NCBI GenBank assembly: GCA_027314165.1
Contig: DAHVCH010000012.1
Coordinates: forward strand, 1-64,000
Direction: 5' to 3'
DNA: 64,000 bases
Source: Thermoplasmata archaeon
GTDB lineage: Archaea > Thermoplasmatota > Thermoplasmata > Lutacidiplasmatales > UBA184
Shown: positions 17,624-26,426 of the stretch, piece after piece
Layout: the number at the start of each line of letters is the position of its first letter
Position numbering within the stretch: the stretch's first letter is position 1
The notes under the pieces: generated by a model
Told to the model about the DNA's origin: nothing
The model's database searches: none
What the model saw: only the letters and a program-made list of their open reading frames with translations
Position numbers and translations under genes: made by a program

Positions 17624-20600
17624 CTACGGGTTGGGGGGCTGGTTCAGGTACGCCCCGAGGTCCGGTGGTCCCTGGGGCGGGGGCTGGGACCATCCTTGCA
17701 TGGGTGGCTGGGCGGGCGGCGCCTTCCGAGCGCGGTGGACGGCGTAGGCCGCGAGGACCACGACCGCGATCACGGCGACCACCAGGATGGCGAGGACCAG
17801 GGGGTCCACCCCGAAGATGCCGGGGTTGCCCGTCGACGTGGCGGCGGTCACCGTGAGGTTGGTGTACCGTACGATGGACTGCGGAGCGGCGCTGCTGTCG
17901 ACGACCCTGACCGAGACCAGGAAGTCGCTACCCGTCGTGGACGGGGAGCAGGTCAGGACGGCCTGGTTCGCGCCCGTGCACCCGGGCGGGAGCCCGGACC
18001 AGCTGAACTGGTAGGGGCTTGCTCCTCCCGTGACGGTCATGGCGAAGGTCACGGAGCTCCCCACCACGACGCTCGGAGAGCTGACGCCGAGGGTGCCCCC
18101 GAGCGGGTTGGAGACGGCGGGCCCGACGGTGATCACCACGGCCGAAGCGGTGGCGTGTCCGGAGGCGCTGTCGGCCACGGACAGGACCGCGTCGAAGGTC
18201 CCTGCCTGGGTGTAGGTGTACAAGGGGTTCTGGGCCGTGCTCGTCGCGCCGTTCCCGAAGTTCCAGCTGTAGGTGTAGGGGGCCGTGCCTCCGCTCGCGA
18301 CGCCCGTGAAGGCTACGGAGAGCGGGGCGTGCCCGGACAACGGGGAGCCGGAAGCGAGGGCGGTCAGGGGCCCGCCCGGCAGCGCATTCACCGTGATGGT
18401 GATGCTGTTGGAGACGGCCGTCTTCGAGGTGCTATCGGTCACCGTGACGCTGGCACTGAAGACCCCGGTCCGGGAGTAGACGTGGGACGGGTCCTGCAGG
18501 ATCGACGACGTGGTGTCCCCGAAGTTCCAGGCGAACGACGTGTAGGGGGCCGTGCCCCCGCTCGGGACCGCGGTGAAGGAGACGCTCAGGGAGACGTAGC
18601 CCGAGGTGACGTTCGAGGTGGCCGTGACCGCGAGTCCCGCGCCGGCGGGCGTCACGGTGATCGAGAGGGTGTTCGAAGTGATCGTGTGCGAGGCGGTGTC
18701 CGTGACCGTCACGGACGCGGAGAAGGTCTTGGTGGTGGTGGTCGTGTAGAGGTGGGTCGGGTTCGCGGCGGTGCTCGTCGTCCCGTCACCGAAGACCCAC
18801 GCGTACGTGTAGACCCACGAGCCCCCGGTCGGGACGCTCGTGAAGGCCACGTTCAGGGGTGAGGCCCCCGAGGTCGGTGTCGCGCTCGCCGTGACCGAGA
18901 GCGCCGGATAGGCCACCGCGATGCTGATCGGGGTCGTGGAGACCGAGTGCGAGGCCGAGTCGTTCACCAGCAGGGTCGCCGAATAGGTTCCCGCCGCGGC
19001 GTAGGTGTGCGACGGGCTCTGCGTGCGCGCGCTCGTGCCATCCCCGAAGCTCCAGAACCAGGTGTAGGGGGTCGTGCCTCCCGTCGCGCCACCGGTGAAC
19101 GTCACCGCAAAGGCGGGGGCGCCGCTCGTCCGGTTGGCCGAGGACGTGGGGGTCAGCGGGGACCCCGCGGCGACGACCGTGATGGAGATGGGGGTGCTGG
19201 TCGCGGAGGCGGACGAACTGTCCGTCACGGTGACCGAGGCCGAGTATGTCCCGGCGGTGGTGTAACTGTGGCTGGGGTTCTGGAGGGTCGACGTCCCCCC
19301 GTCGCCGAAGGTCCACGCGTAGGTATTGCCCCCGCTGCCTCCCGCGGGCGTGGATGTGAACCCGACCATCAGGGGAGCGTTGCCGCTCGTCACGTTGGAG
19401 CTCGCCGTGATCGAGAGGGGAGTGCCCGAGGAAGTGCACGAGCCGGTCGCCCCTCCCACCAGGATGGTGAGGGTGGGGGAGGTGGCCCCGAGCTCCGGGC
19501 TCGAGGAGTCGTTGGCCGTCGCCGCCGCGCAGTAGACCCCGACCTCGGTGAAGGAATGGTCGATGGTGCTCGGGGAGGTCGATTTGGCGTTGGCGAACTG
19601 CCAGGTCCCGTCCCCGAAGTAGTAGCCGAAGCCGTAGGGGGACGTCCCTCCGGAGGCCGTCGCCGTGAAGGTGACCGCCTGGCCCACGGTCGGGGAAGTG
19701 GTGGACGCCGCCAGCGCGAGAGAGAGAGCGTTGGTGGTCGGCCCGACCGTGATCATGATGGGCACGCTGGTCGTCGAGTTGCCCGAGGAGTCGTAGACCT
19801 CCACCTGCGAAGCGTAGGTTCCCGCGGAAGAGTAGGTCCGCGTGTAGGTGGAGTAGTGGGATGGGTTCGAGTTCCCGTCACCCCAGTAGTAGTTGTACTC
19901 CGAGTACGACCCGGTCCCGCCGGTCGCGGTCACCGTGAAGGTCACCGCGAGGGGCGCCGCCCCGGTGGTGGGGGTCGCGCTCACGGAGACCTGGAGAGGG
20001 GCCTGGGGGGGTAGGTAGGCCGCCCCGGCGAGGTACGGGAGGATCTCGGTGGTGATGGGGGTCCCGACCCCGCTCACGGGGTTCCAGTCGGCCGTGGCGG
20101 AGTAGCCGTTCGACCCGGTGGTGATCTGGTGGAAGTAGCTCCCGGAGCCGTAGGCGGAGGAGCGGAGGACGCCGTAGAGCGCGGGATTGATCAGTCCCAG
20201 GTCGTGCCCGGCCATCCCGTCCGCCGTGGCGATGAGGCCCGCCCACTGGGGCGCACCGTCGGAGGTCCCGTAGACCCCGGTGAACCCGAAGGAGAGCCCG
20301 TTGAACGTGTACGTGGCGAGGGGAGCCCCGACGGTGATCCCCACATCAGGGACCCCACGCAGCCCCTTGTTCTTGACGCCGGGTCCATGCTGGTACCAGG
20401 GCTGGGGCTCCGGGGCCCATCCGCCGCCGGCGGCCCCGCCGTTGTTGCAGGCCGAGCCCGAGCGGTTGCCGGTCCAGCCGGTCCCGCTGCCGGTCTCGCT
20501 GCCGTAGTAGGTGCCGTTCGAGGCGATGGTGAGGATCGAGCCGCCGATCCCCGTAGCGTCCTCGTCGGAAGCGGGATAGTCCGTGGAGACCCCGTTGGCC

Positions 20601-21856
20601 CCATCGTCTGCGCCGCAGTCACCGCTCGCGACGGTGACGCTGATCCCCTCGGCCACCGCGGCCTGGAGGATCGGGTGGAAGATCGCGTACACCCCGGCGT
20701 AGGAGGCGTTGCACGCCCCCAGCGTGGGGTTGCACCAGGAGGAGGTCGTCGGGTTCCATCCGAGGCCCTGGTCGTTGAAGCCCCAGGAGAGCGAGATGAC
20801 ATCGACCAGGTGGGTCGTCACCAGGTAGTTCACGCCCTCGTAGAGCGAGAAGCCGGAGTCGGGGGTCAGCGTGGGGTAGAGCCCGGCCGACTGGGCGGCC
20901 TGGTGGGACCATTGCATGTCCAGGTCGGTCTCCCCGCCCCAGCCGCTCGAGGAGTTGCTGGCCGGGTAGTTGTGCACCGGGAACTGGTACTGCGGGGTGA
21001 TGGCGCTGACCCCGCAGGAGGTGTCGAAGTTGCTGAGGTCGGTGGTGAGCTGGGAGGGGGGCTCGGTGGTGTCGTACGTGTCCACCACGGCGATCTTCTC
21101 GCCGGAGCCGGTGTCCCCGCTGCTGATGAGCTTGTTGAGCCGGTAGGCGTCCCGGACCTGCGTGGGGGTGAGACCCCCGCTGCAGGTGGCGGTGGGCGTG
21201 CCCGGAGCCCCTCCAGTCGGTAGGGGGGTTGGGGCGGTCGAGGGGGCGAAGTAGTTCGCGGTGTGGGCGTTGAAGTAGTTGGTGAGACCAAAGACGCCCG
21301 AGACGTACAGTCCTGTCGGGAGCTCGGGGACCCCGGTCGTGCCGTAGTAGATCGCCCCGTTCACGGAGTACTGGGCGAAGGAGGTGTGGAAGGCCGCGCC
21401 CATCTTGTCGGCCGGACCGGTGAACCCCACGAGCAGGTGGTTGCCGGAGCCCTGGACGTTGAGCCCGTAGCTCTGGAAGTACTGGACGACCTTCGCGTAG
21501 GTCGCATCGCTGGGCGAGTACTGGGCATCGAACTGCTCCGGGGTGAGGAACTGGTGGTAGATGGGAGAGTTGACGGTCTGGGTCGCTTGGATGTAGGACT
21601 GGAGCCCGCCGGGATCGTGGACCGGGATGCCGACCCCGACGTCCAGCGTCTGGGTCGCGGGCACGGGGCCGACCTCGGTCGCCGAGGGGAACATCGCCTC
21701 GAAGGCTGTGCCCATGGCCTGCGCTCCGTCGACGACGGACTGCTCGGCGTAATGCACGCCGATCTGCCCCCAGGGGGAGGCGACCAGCGCGAGGACCGAT
21801 ACGGCAAGGGCCAGCCAAACGGCGTTCTGACGAAGGGACACGGAGGACCTCGGCAT
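17624..21856 (-). CDS. membrane-anchored sedolisin-family (S53) protease with PKD repeats
   Basis: 1410 residues from ATG 21856. Signal helix about 11-28. A pro-kumamolisin activation domain (about 60-205) contains YHQFLTPEQFDAQYSP. The peptidase S53 domain (about 225-610) has the full catalytic set: E309 and D313 in GGETDLDMQW, oxyanion Asp413 in ASGDCG, and nucleophile Ser532 in YGTSDGAPQWAG. The DWNPVSGVGTP calcium-site motif closes the domain. Several PKD domains follow, then a membrane helix (LAILVVAVIAVVVLAAYAV) and a Pro/Gln-rich tail. Sedolisins are acid-active secreted endopeptidases, so extracellular protein digestion at low pH is likely. The frame extends upstream to 22126, but the signal helix and a gatatacc about 18 nt upstream favour 21856. 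Confidence 0.9.
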   Translation of the reverse strand: MPRSSVSLRQNAVWLALAVSVLALVASPWGQIGVHYAEQSVVDGAQAMGTAFEAMFPSATEVGPVPATQTLDVGVGIPVHDPGGLQSYIQATQTVNSPIYHQFLTPEQFDAQYSPSDATYAKVVQYFQSYGLNVQGSGNHLLVGFTGPADKMGAAFHTSFAQYSVNGAIYYGTTGVPELPTGLYVSGVFGLTNYFNAHTANYFAPSTAPTPLPTGGAPGTPTATCSGGLTPTQVRDAYRLNKLISSGDTGSGEKIAVVDTYDTTEPPSQLTTDLSNFDTSCGVSAITPQYQFPVHNYPASNSSSGWGGETDLDMQWSHQAAQSAGLYPTLTPDSGFSLYEGVNYLVTTHLVDVISLSWGFNDQGLGWNPTTSSWCNPTLGACNASYAGVYAIFHPILQAAVAEGISVTVASGDCGADDGANGVSTDYPASDEDATGIGGSILTIASNGTYYGSETGSGTGWTGNRSGSACNNGGAAGGGWAPEPQPWYQHGPGVKNKGLRGVPDVGITVGAPLATYTFNGLSFGFTGVYGTSDGAPQWAGLIATADGMAGHDLGLINPALYGVLRSSAYGSGSYFHQITTGSNGYSATADWNPVSGVGTPITTEILPYLAGAAYLPPQAPLQVSVSATPTTGAAPLAVTFTVTATGGTGSYSEYNYYWGDGNSNPSHYSTYTRTYSSAGTYASQVEVYDSSGNSTTSVPIMITVGPTTNALSLALAASTTSPTVGQAVTFTATASGGTSPYGFGYYFGDGTWQFANAKSTSPSTIDHSFTEVGVYCAAATANDSSSPELGATSPTLTILVGGATGSCTSSGTPLSITASSNVTSGNAPLMVGFTSTPAGGSGGNTYAWTFGDGGTSTLQNPSHSYTTAGTYSASVTVTDSSSASATSTPISITVVAAGSPLTPTSSANRTSGAPAFAVTFTGGATGGTTPYTWFWSFGDGTSARTQSPSHTYAAAGTYSATLLVNDSASHSVSTTPISIAVAYPALSVTASATPTSGASPLNVAFTSVPTGGSWVYTYAWVFGDGTTSTAANPTHLYTTTTTKTFSASVTVTDTASHTITSNTLSITVTPAGAGLAVTATSNVTSGYVSLSVSFTAVPSGGTAPYTSFAWNFGDTTSSILQDPSHVYSRTGVFSASVTVTDSTSKTAVSNSITITVNALPGGPLTALASGSPLSGHAPLSVAFTGVASGGTAPYTYSWNFGNGATSTAQNPLYTYTQAGTFDAVLSVADSASGHATASAVVITVGPAVSNPLGGTLGVSSPSVVVGSSVTFAMTVTGGASPYQFSWSGLPPGCTGANQAVLTCSPSTTGSDFLVSVRVVDSSAAPQSIVRYTNLTVTAATSTGNPGIFGVDPLVLAILVVAVIAVVVLAAYAVHRARKAPPAQPPMQGWSQPPPQGPPDLGAYLNQPPNP

Positions 21857-22007
21857 TCGTATTTCCGGCGGTATATCAGCCTGTGCGAGACCGCCACACG
21901 GGTTAGAGGAGAGGAACCCCACCCCGAGAGGTGCGCTGTCCAGGGGCCCGGGGGGTGTTCCCCCACACGCGAGCTTTTTGGGCCGTTCACGGGTGCCCCC
22001 CCTCACT

Positions 22008-22457
22008 ATGGGCGAGAGCGCAGCCAGCATCGTCGTGACCGTTGACGGCTCGGAGGAGTCGCGGCGTGCCCTGCAGCTCGCTTCCAGGCTGGCCACGGCG
22101 CTTGGCCAGCATCTGGTGATCCTCACCGTCGTGCCCCCGCCCCCGGTCTATCCGGTGGACACCGTCCCGATCCTGGTCGACCCTCCCCAGGTCACGGAGG
22201 CCTACCGCAAGTCCCTGGAAGCGGCCTCGCAAGAGGCGAAGCGGGCAGGGATCGTCGGAAGCGAGGCCGTGATCCTGGAAGGGCCGGTCGTGGACACGAT
22301 CGTCCAGTTCCTCCGCGAGAGGCGGCCGAGCATGGCCGTGATCGGCGCTCGCGGGCTGTCGGCGGGGGCGCGGCTCTTCCTGGGCAGCGTCTCCGATGGG
22401 GTCGTACACCACGCCCCTTGCCCGGTCCTGGTCGTCCGCAACCCGTCGAAGTCCTAG
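22008..22457 (+). CDS. universal stress protein (UspA family)
   Basis: 149 residues, a single Usp domain. It begins SIVVTVDGSEESRRALQLA and ends with the ATP-binding signature GARGLSAGARLFLGSVSDGVVHHAPCPVLVV (G2xG9xG(S) pattern, shown here by its key glycines). It therefore belongs to the ATP-binding Usp subgroup. ATG 22008 is preferred over an in-frame upstream start. It is divergent from the sedolisin gene, with a gctttttggg stretch about 32 nt upstream. Confidence 0.9.
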   Translation: MGESAASIVVTVDGSEESRRALQLASRLATALGQHLVILTVVPPPPVYPVDTVPILVDPPQVTEAYRKSLEAASQEAKRAGIVGSEAVILEGPVVDTIVQFLRERRPSMAVIGARGLSAGARLFLGSVSDGVVHHAPCPVLVVRNPSKS

Positions 22458-22514
22458 GGACGCGCTTCGGGCACGGGTGCCAAGCGCTATCCCCCGCTCG
22501 GTATCTTCCGCCGT

Positions 22515-23165
22515 ATGAAGGTCGGGATCATCGGCAGCGGTGACGTCGCGCAGGCCCTAGGCCGGGGGTTCGCCTCCCGAGGCCACGACGTGATGTTGGG
22601 CTCCCGGGAGCCCAACAGCGAGAAGCTCGAGGGCTGGAAGAAGAAGACCTCGGGGAAGGTGGCCACCGGCACGGTCCTTCAGGCCGCCCGACACGGGGAG
22701 GTGGTGGTGCTCTCCGTCCACGGGAAGGCCGCGGAAGCCGCGATCGAAGCGGCGGGCCGGGAGAACCTCGAGGGGAAGCTTGTCGTCGACACCACGAACC
22801 CCCTGGAGATGTCCAAGGGGTTCCCCCCGGGACTCTTCGTGGGGGTCACCGACTCCTTGGGGGAGCGCGTCCAGAAGATGCTGCCCCGCTCCCACGTCGT
22901 CAAGGCGTTCAACACGATCGCCTCGATCCAGATGGTCGACCCCAAGTTCCCGGCGTCGAGCTCCCCTCCCATGATGATCTGCGGCAACGACGCGAGGTCG
23001 AAGGCGCAGGTCGATGAGATCGTGAGGTCCTTCGGGTGGTCGGGCACGCTCGACCTCGGGGGGATCGAGCTGTCGCGCTGGATGGAGGCCCTCGTTCCGC
23101 TCTGGGTCACCGTGGGGAGAAAGCTCGGCACGTGGCACCACGTTGCCGAGTGGGTCCACCCCTGA
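22515..23165 (+). CDS. F420/NADP-dependent oxidoreductase family protein
   Basis: 216 residues. An N-terminal Rossmann motif KVGIIGSGDVAQALGRGF and MLGSREPNSEKL (an NADP-phosphate recognition region after strand 2) place it in the 'NADP oxidoreductase, coenzyme F420-dependent' family. Later segments VVDTTNPLEMSKG and KAFNTIASIQM match the family's conserved core. It may be an F420:NADP oxidoreductase or one of the many NADP-binding paralogues; the substrate is not deducible. A TATA-like cgctatccc (22483-22491) lies about 28 nt upstream of ATG 22515. Confidence 0.85.
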   Translation: MKVGIIGSGDVAQALGRGFASRGHDVMLGSREPNSEKLEGWKKKTSGKVATGTVLQAARHGEVVVLSVHGKAAEAAIEAAGRENLEGKLVVDTTNPLEMSKGFPPGLFVGVTDSLGERVQKMLPRSHVVKAFNTIASIQMVDPKFPASSSPPMMICGNDARSKAQVDEIVRSFGWSGTLDLGGIELSRWMEALVPLWVTVGRKLGTWHHVAEWVHP

Positions 23166-23208
23166 ACCGCGGGCGGGCTGACGGTCGGTCGGCCTCTCGG
23201 GCCGCGAC

Positions 23209-23400
23209 CTACCCCTCTCGCCGGGGAGGGGCGTCGAAGGCGGAATTGATCGCACCCTGGAGCGGGTCGAAGGTGATCTCGAGGTCGGCCCCGTCCTTGC
23301 TCACGAACCGGACGGTGACCTTGTTCTGGGGCTGCACCCCGTAACGCTTGAAGGCGTACCGAATCTCCCCGGCGAGCGCGGCGGCGTCCCCTGCGTCCAT
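23209..23400 (-). CDS. small hypothetical protein
   Basis: 63 residues from ATG 23400, with the sequence pattern of a small folded domain (ALAGEIRYAFKRYGV, then VTVRFVSKDGADLEITFD). No family is recognised. A TTG at 23436 is an alternative start. It lies 32 nt downstream of the ROK-kinase reading frame on the same strand and may share its transcript. Confidence 0.5.
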   Translation of the reverse strand: MDAGDAAALAGEIRYAFKRYGVQPQNKVTVRFVSKDGADLEITFDPLQGAINSAFDAPPRREG

Positions 23401-23432
23401 GTGCGACCCGGGAGGGGGGAACCCTCCCCTGG

Positions 23433-24445
23433 TCAAAAGCCTCCGGCCGGCCGACCGCGTCCTGCGCCCTTCGCTTGCCCCTTAGCGTTCTGCTGGGCGA
23501 GCAGCATCGCCCCAACGGCGTTCCGATGCTCCCAGCCCCGAGCGTGACGTAGGCGGGCCCTGGACCGGACCTGAGGAAGCACGGCCTCCCGGAAGCCCTT
23601 GCGGATCGCCGAAACGAGCCCAGGGGCGCGGTAGAGCAGTCGACCGCCCAGGACGACCTCGGGCACGCCCAGGAGGTTCACGGCGGAACCCAGGACCCCG
23701 CCCACCGCGAGACCCGCCCGGTCCCGGACCTCGACCGAGGGAGCGTCCCCCGCTTCGGCCTCACGGAGCAGGTCCCAGGCGGACAGGGCCCCCTGCCGGG
23801 CCCGCAGACGGCCGAGGCGGGAGGACGGGGACGCCTTCGCCATCTCGAGCGCGACCGAGGCCAGCGCCCGTCCTCCGGCGACCGCCTCCAGGCACCCTCG
23901 GTTCCCGCAGCCACACAACCGCCCCGAGCCCGGGACCTGCGTGTGTCCGATCTCTCCCCCCGTCCCCCACGCCCCTCGGTGCACCTGGCCGTGGAGGACG
24001 AGCCCGCTGCCGATCCCCGTGCCCATGACGACGTACAGGAGGTCGTGCTCGCCACCCCGGGCCCTCCCCGGGCCGAGCATGCGCTCCGCCCAGGCCGCAC
24101 AGTTCGCGTCGTTCTCGACGACCACGCGCGCGCCGAGCGTTCGCTCCAGCGCCGGGTGCGCGCTTCGCCCGACCCAGCCCCGCAGATTGGGCGCGAAGAG
24201 GACCTCCCCTCCCGACCCTCGAGGACTCCCGGAAAAGCGACCCCGATCGCGAGGTCGTTCCCCCTCGGGGCGGACGGACGGACGGTGTCCACGACCTCCC
24301 GTATGTGCCGGAGGGTGGCGTCGAACCCGTCCAAAGGGCCCCTGGGGAGCGACGAGGCGCGAAGAACGCGCCCACGCGTGGTCGCGAGGACCGCGGACAC
24401 GTGCGATCCCCCGAGGTCCACGCCGATCCCTGGACGGAGGGGCAC
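23433..24445 (-). pseudogene. ROK-family sugar kinase with a frameshift
   Basis: The N-terminal third lies in one frame from GTG 24445 (PLRPGIGVDLGGSHVSAVLA, the ROK ATP-binding loop; later IGVAFPGVLEG). From about 24208 the homology continues in a second frame (GEVLFAPNLRGW, VVVENDANCAAWAE, VVMGTGIGSGLVLHG, then the zinc motif LCGCGNRGCLEAVAGG). The switch lies in a G-rich stretch at 24205-24220 and is equivalent to loss of one base (or a -1 shift). Both halves are otherwise intact, so the lesion is very recent, a sequencing error in the G run, or a programmed shift. The intact protein would phosphorylate glucose or another hexose or N-acyl sugar. Confidence 0.8.
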
Positions 24446-24465
24446 GATCCCCGGAAGCGAGAGAG

Positions 24466-24473
24466 GATATAAC
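24466..24473. promoter_or_regulatory. shared divergent TATA element
   Basis: gatataac on the plus strand reads gttatatc on the minus strand. It lies about 25 nt before GTG 24445 (leaderless ROK kinase) and about 47 nt before TTG 24516 of the macrodomain gene, which has a Shine-Dalgarno sequence instead. One A/T island thus seems to serve both divergent genes. Confidence 0.5.
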
Positions 24474-24515
24474 CGGGCGGTAGTTTCGAGAGAGGGAACG
24501 AAGGGGAGGCCCGCG

Positions 24516-25115
24516 TTGGAGATCCAGTTCGCATCGACGCACCTGCGTATCGTGCGGGGCGACATCTGCGACCAGGACGTGGACGCGATCGTGAACGCGG
24601 CCAACTCCTCCCTGATGGGAGGAGGCGGGGTCGACGGAGCCGTCCACGCACGGGGCGGACCGCAGGTCACCGAGGCGTGCCGCCGGATCGTCGAGAGCGA
24701 TTGGCCCGGAGGGCTTCCCGCCGGCAGGGCCGTGATCACTCCCGGGGGGCGGCTCCCCGCCCGCCACGTCATCCACACCGTGGGCCCGGTCTGGAGGGGA
24801 GGGGAGTCGCTCGAGGAGATGGTCCTCGCCGACGCCTACCGGAACTCCCTGTCGCTGGCCGTCGCGCGCGGACTTCGCTCCGTGGCGTTCCCGGCCATCA
24901 GCACCGGGGCCTACGGGTATCCCATCGAGCGAGCCGCTCGGGTGGCGTTGGGAACCACGCGCGTCTTCCTCGTCGGAGGACTGAACATCCCCCCTCCAGG
25001 ACGGGTCCGCCGGTCGACGCTCGAGGACGTGCGTTTCGTGCTCCTTCGAGAGCACGATGCCGAGGTCTATGAGCGGGCCCTGGTCGAGATCTTCGACGTG
25101 ACCGGGACGGGCTGA
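24516..25115 (+). CDS. macrodomain ADP-ribose-binding protein (MacroD-type)
   Basis: 199 residues. It begins at TTG 24516, 7 nt after a strong ggggagg; the frame is open much further upstream only because it shadows the ROK kinase. The MacroD-type motif is complete: VDAIVNAANSSLMGGGGVDG, then VIHTVGPVW and AFPAISTGAYGYP. The family binds ADP-ribose and often hydrolyses O-acetyl-ADP-ribose or mono-ADP-ribosyl-Asp/Glu. The N-A-A-N and G-G-G-V-D-G residues needed for that are present. Confidence 0.9.
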   Translation: MEIQFASTHLRIVRGDICDQDVDAIVNAANSSLMGGGGVDGAVHARGGPQVTEACRRIVESDWPGGLPAGRAVITPGGRLPARHVIHTVGPVWRGGESLEEMVLADAYRNSLSLAVARGLRSVAFPAISTGAYGYPIERAARVALGTTRVFLVGGLNIPPPGRVRRSTLEDVRFVLLREHDAEVYERALVEIFDVTGTG

Positions 25116-25214
25116 GCTGCGAGCCTGGGGTCCTCCGACCGTGGGCTCCACCTGGGAGGCGTGGGGTCGGACCGGAGCGCCGCCTGCCCAGGACGGGAGG
25201 CGGGCCTCCGTCGG

Positions 25215-26426
25215 CTACGATGACTCGTGCGGGCGGTCCTTCCTTCCGGAGGGGAGCTGAAGGAGCTCCTTCGCCGCTACGACACGCAGGATCTCGCTCG
25301 TGCCGTGCGCCGTGGTGCCGGAACGGACGTCCCTCCACCGCTGCTCGTGGGGCCAGCGACGAGAGTAGCCTGAGCCGCCGTGGACCTGCATCGCGTGGTC
25401 GAGCGCGGTGAGCGCGGTCTCGTTCCCGAGCCACTTCACCAGAGCCGACCCTGCGTCCATCCGCTCCCCGCCCGCCAGCTGGGCGAGGACGCTCCATCCG
25501 AAGAGCCGCGCCCCCTCGATGCGGGCCAGGTCCTCCACCAACGGGAAAGAGACGCCTTGGAAGCTTCCGATGGGCCGACCGAAGGCGATGCGGTCGCGGA
25601 CATACGTGCGGCTCTCCTCCCAGGAGGCGCGGGCCACGGCCAGGTAGAGCAACCCCAGGAGGCAGCGCTCGGGGGTGAGCTCCTCCATCAGGTACTGGAA
25701 CCCCCGCCCCTCCTCGCCGATGCGGAGGGAGCTCGGCACCCGGACATGGTCGTAGTGGACCGTGCCGCGGCGCATCCAGCGCTCTCCGAGGTCGTCGACG
25801 AGCTCCGTCCGTATCCCCCGCAGGTCCTGGGGCACCAGGAACGCGGTGATCCCGTGCGAGCCCCGGCCGGGGTCCACCGTGGCGTAGACGATCGCGGCCT
25901 GCGCGTCGGCCGCGAAGGCGATCTCGGACTTCGCCCCGGTGAGGACGTACTCGTCCCCCTGGAGCTCCGCGCGCGTGGACAGCGCCGCCGCGTCGGAGCC
26001 CGCGTTGGGCTCGGTGATCTGGTTCCCGACGAGGAGCTCTCCCCGCAGCATCGGGGTGTACCACCGGCGGACGAGGTCGGGGGAACCGTGCAGGAGAGGC
26101 GAGCAGAACTCCGGCTGGAGGACGAGCTTCGCGAAAACGCTCCCTCCCCCGTAGGCGAGCTCCTCCATGAGGGCGGCCTCCTGGACGAGCGAGAGCCCCT
26201 TGCCCCCGGCGCTCGTGGGGGCCCTGGGCCCGAGCCAGCCGAGCTGAGCGAGGGCCTTCCACTCCGCCTTGGGGAAGGAGGGCCGAACATCGAGCTCCAC
26301 GTATCGGCGGGGGAGTCCATGCTCGCGCACGAAGCGCCGCACTTCCTCCCGCAGCCCCGACTCCGCGGCCGCGGCGCCCGGGGATGGGGGATACGGAGGA
26401 AGGGGAGAGGGGTCGGCGTCGGTCAT
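25215..26426 (-). CDS. acyl-CoA dehydrogenase family flavoprotein
   Basis: 403 residues from ATG 26426. The family signature ITEPNAGSDAAALSTRA and the C-terminal QVHGGSGYSRRWPHEQRWRD...GTSEILR are present, with the middle domain DEYVLTGAKSEIAFAADA. It oxidises an acyl-CoA thioester at C2-C3 with FAD. ATGA overlap with the stop of the upstream CaiB-type CoA-transferase shows that the two are co-translated, suggesting activation by CoA transfer followed by desaturation of the same acid. No enoyl-CoA hydratase or electron-transfer flavoprotein is nearby. Confidence 0.88.
   Translation of the reverse strand: MTDADPSPLPPYPPSPGAAAAESGLREEVRRFVREHGLPRRYVELDVRPSFPKAEWKALAQLGWLGPRAPTSAGGKGLSLVQEAALMEELAYGGGSVFAKLVLQPEFCSPLLHGSPDLVRRWYTPMLRGELLVGNQITEPNAGSDAAALSTRAELQGDEYVLTGAKSEIAFAADAQAAIVYATVDPGRGSHGITAFLVPQDLRGIRTELVDDLGERWMRRGTVHYDHVRVPSSLRIGEEGRGFQYLMEELTPERCLLGLLYLAVARASWEESRTYVRDRIAFGRPIGSFQGVSFPLVEDLARIEGARLFGWSVLAQLAGGERMDAGSALVKWLGNETALTALDHAMQVHGGSGYSRRWPHEQRWRDVRSGTTAHGTSEILRVVAAKELLQLPSGRKDRPHESS

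Noticed and set aside
5597-21856. Regular repeats suggesting a CRISPR or satellite array
   Set aside because: The periodicity is that of PKD and kelch protein domains (about 80-90 and 50 codons) with diverged DNA, not identical DNA repeats.
23943-24515. N-terminal half of a 390-codon plus-strand frame before the macrodomain
   Set aside because: It is antisense to the ROK kinase; the macrodomain has its own Shine-Dalgarno sequence and TTG start at 24516.
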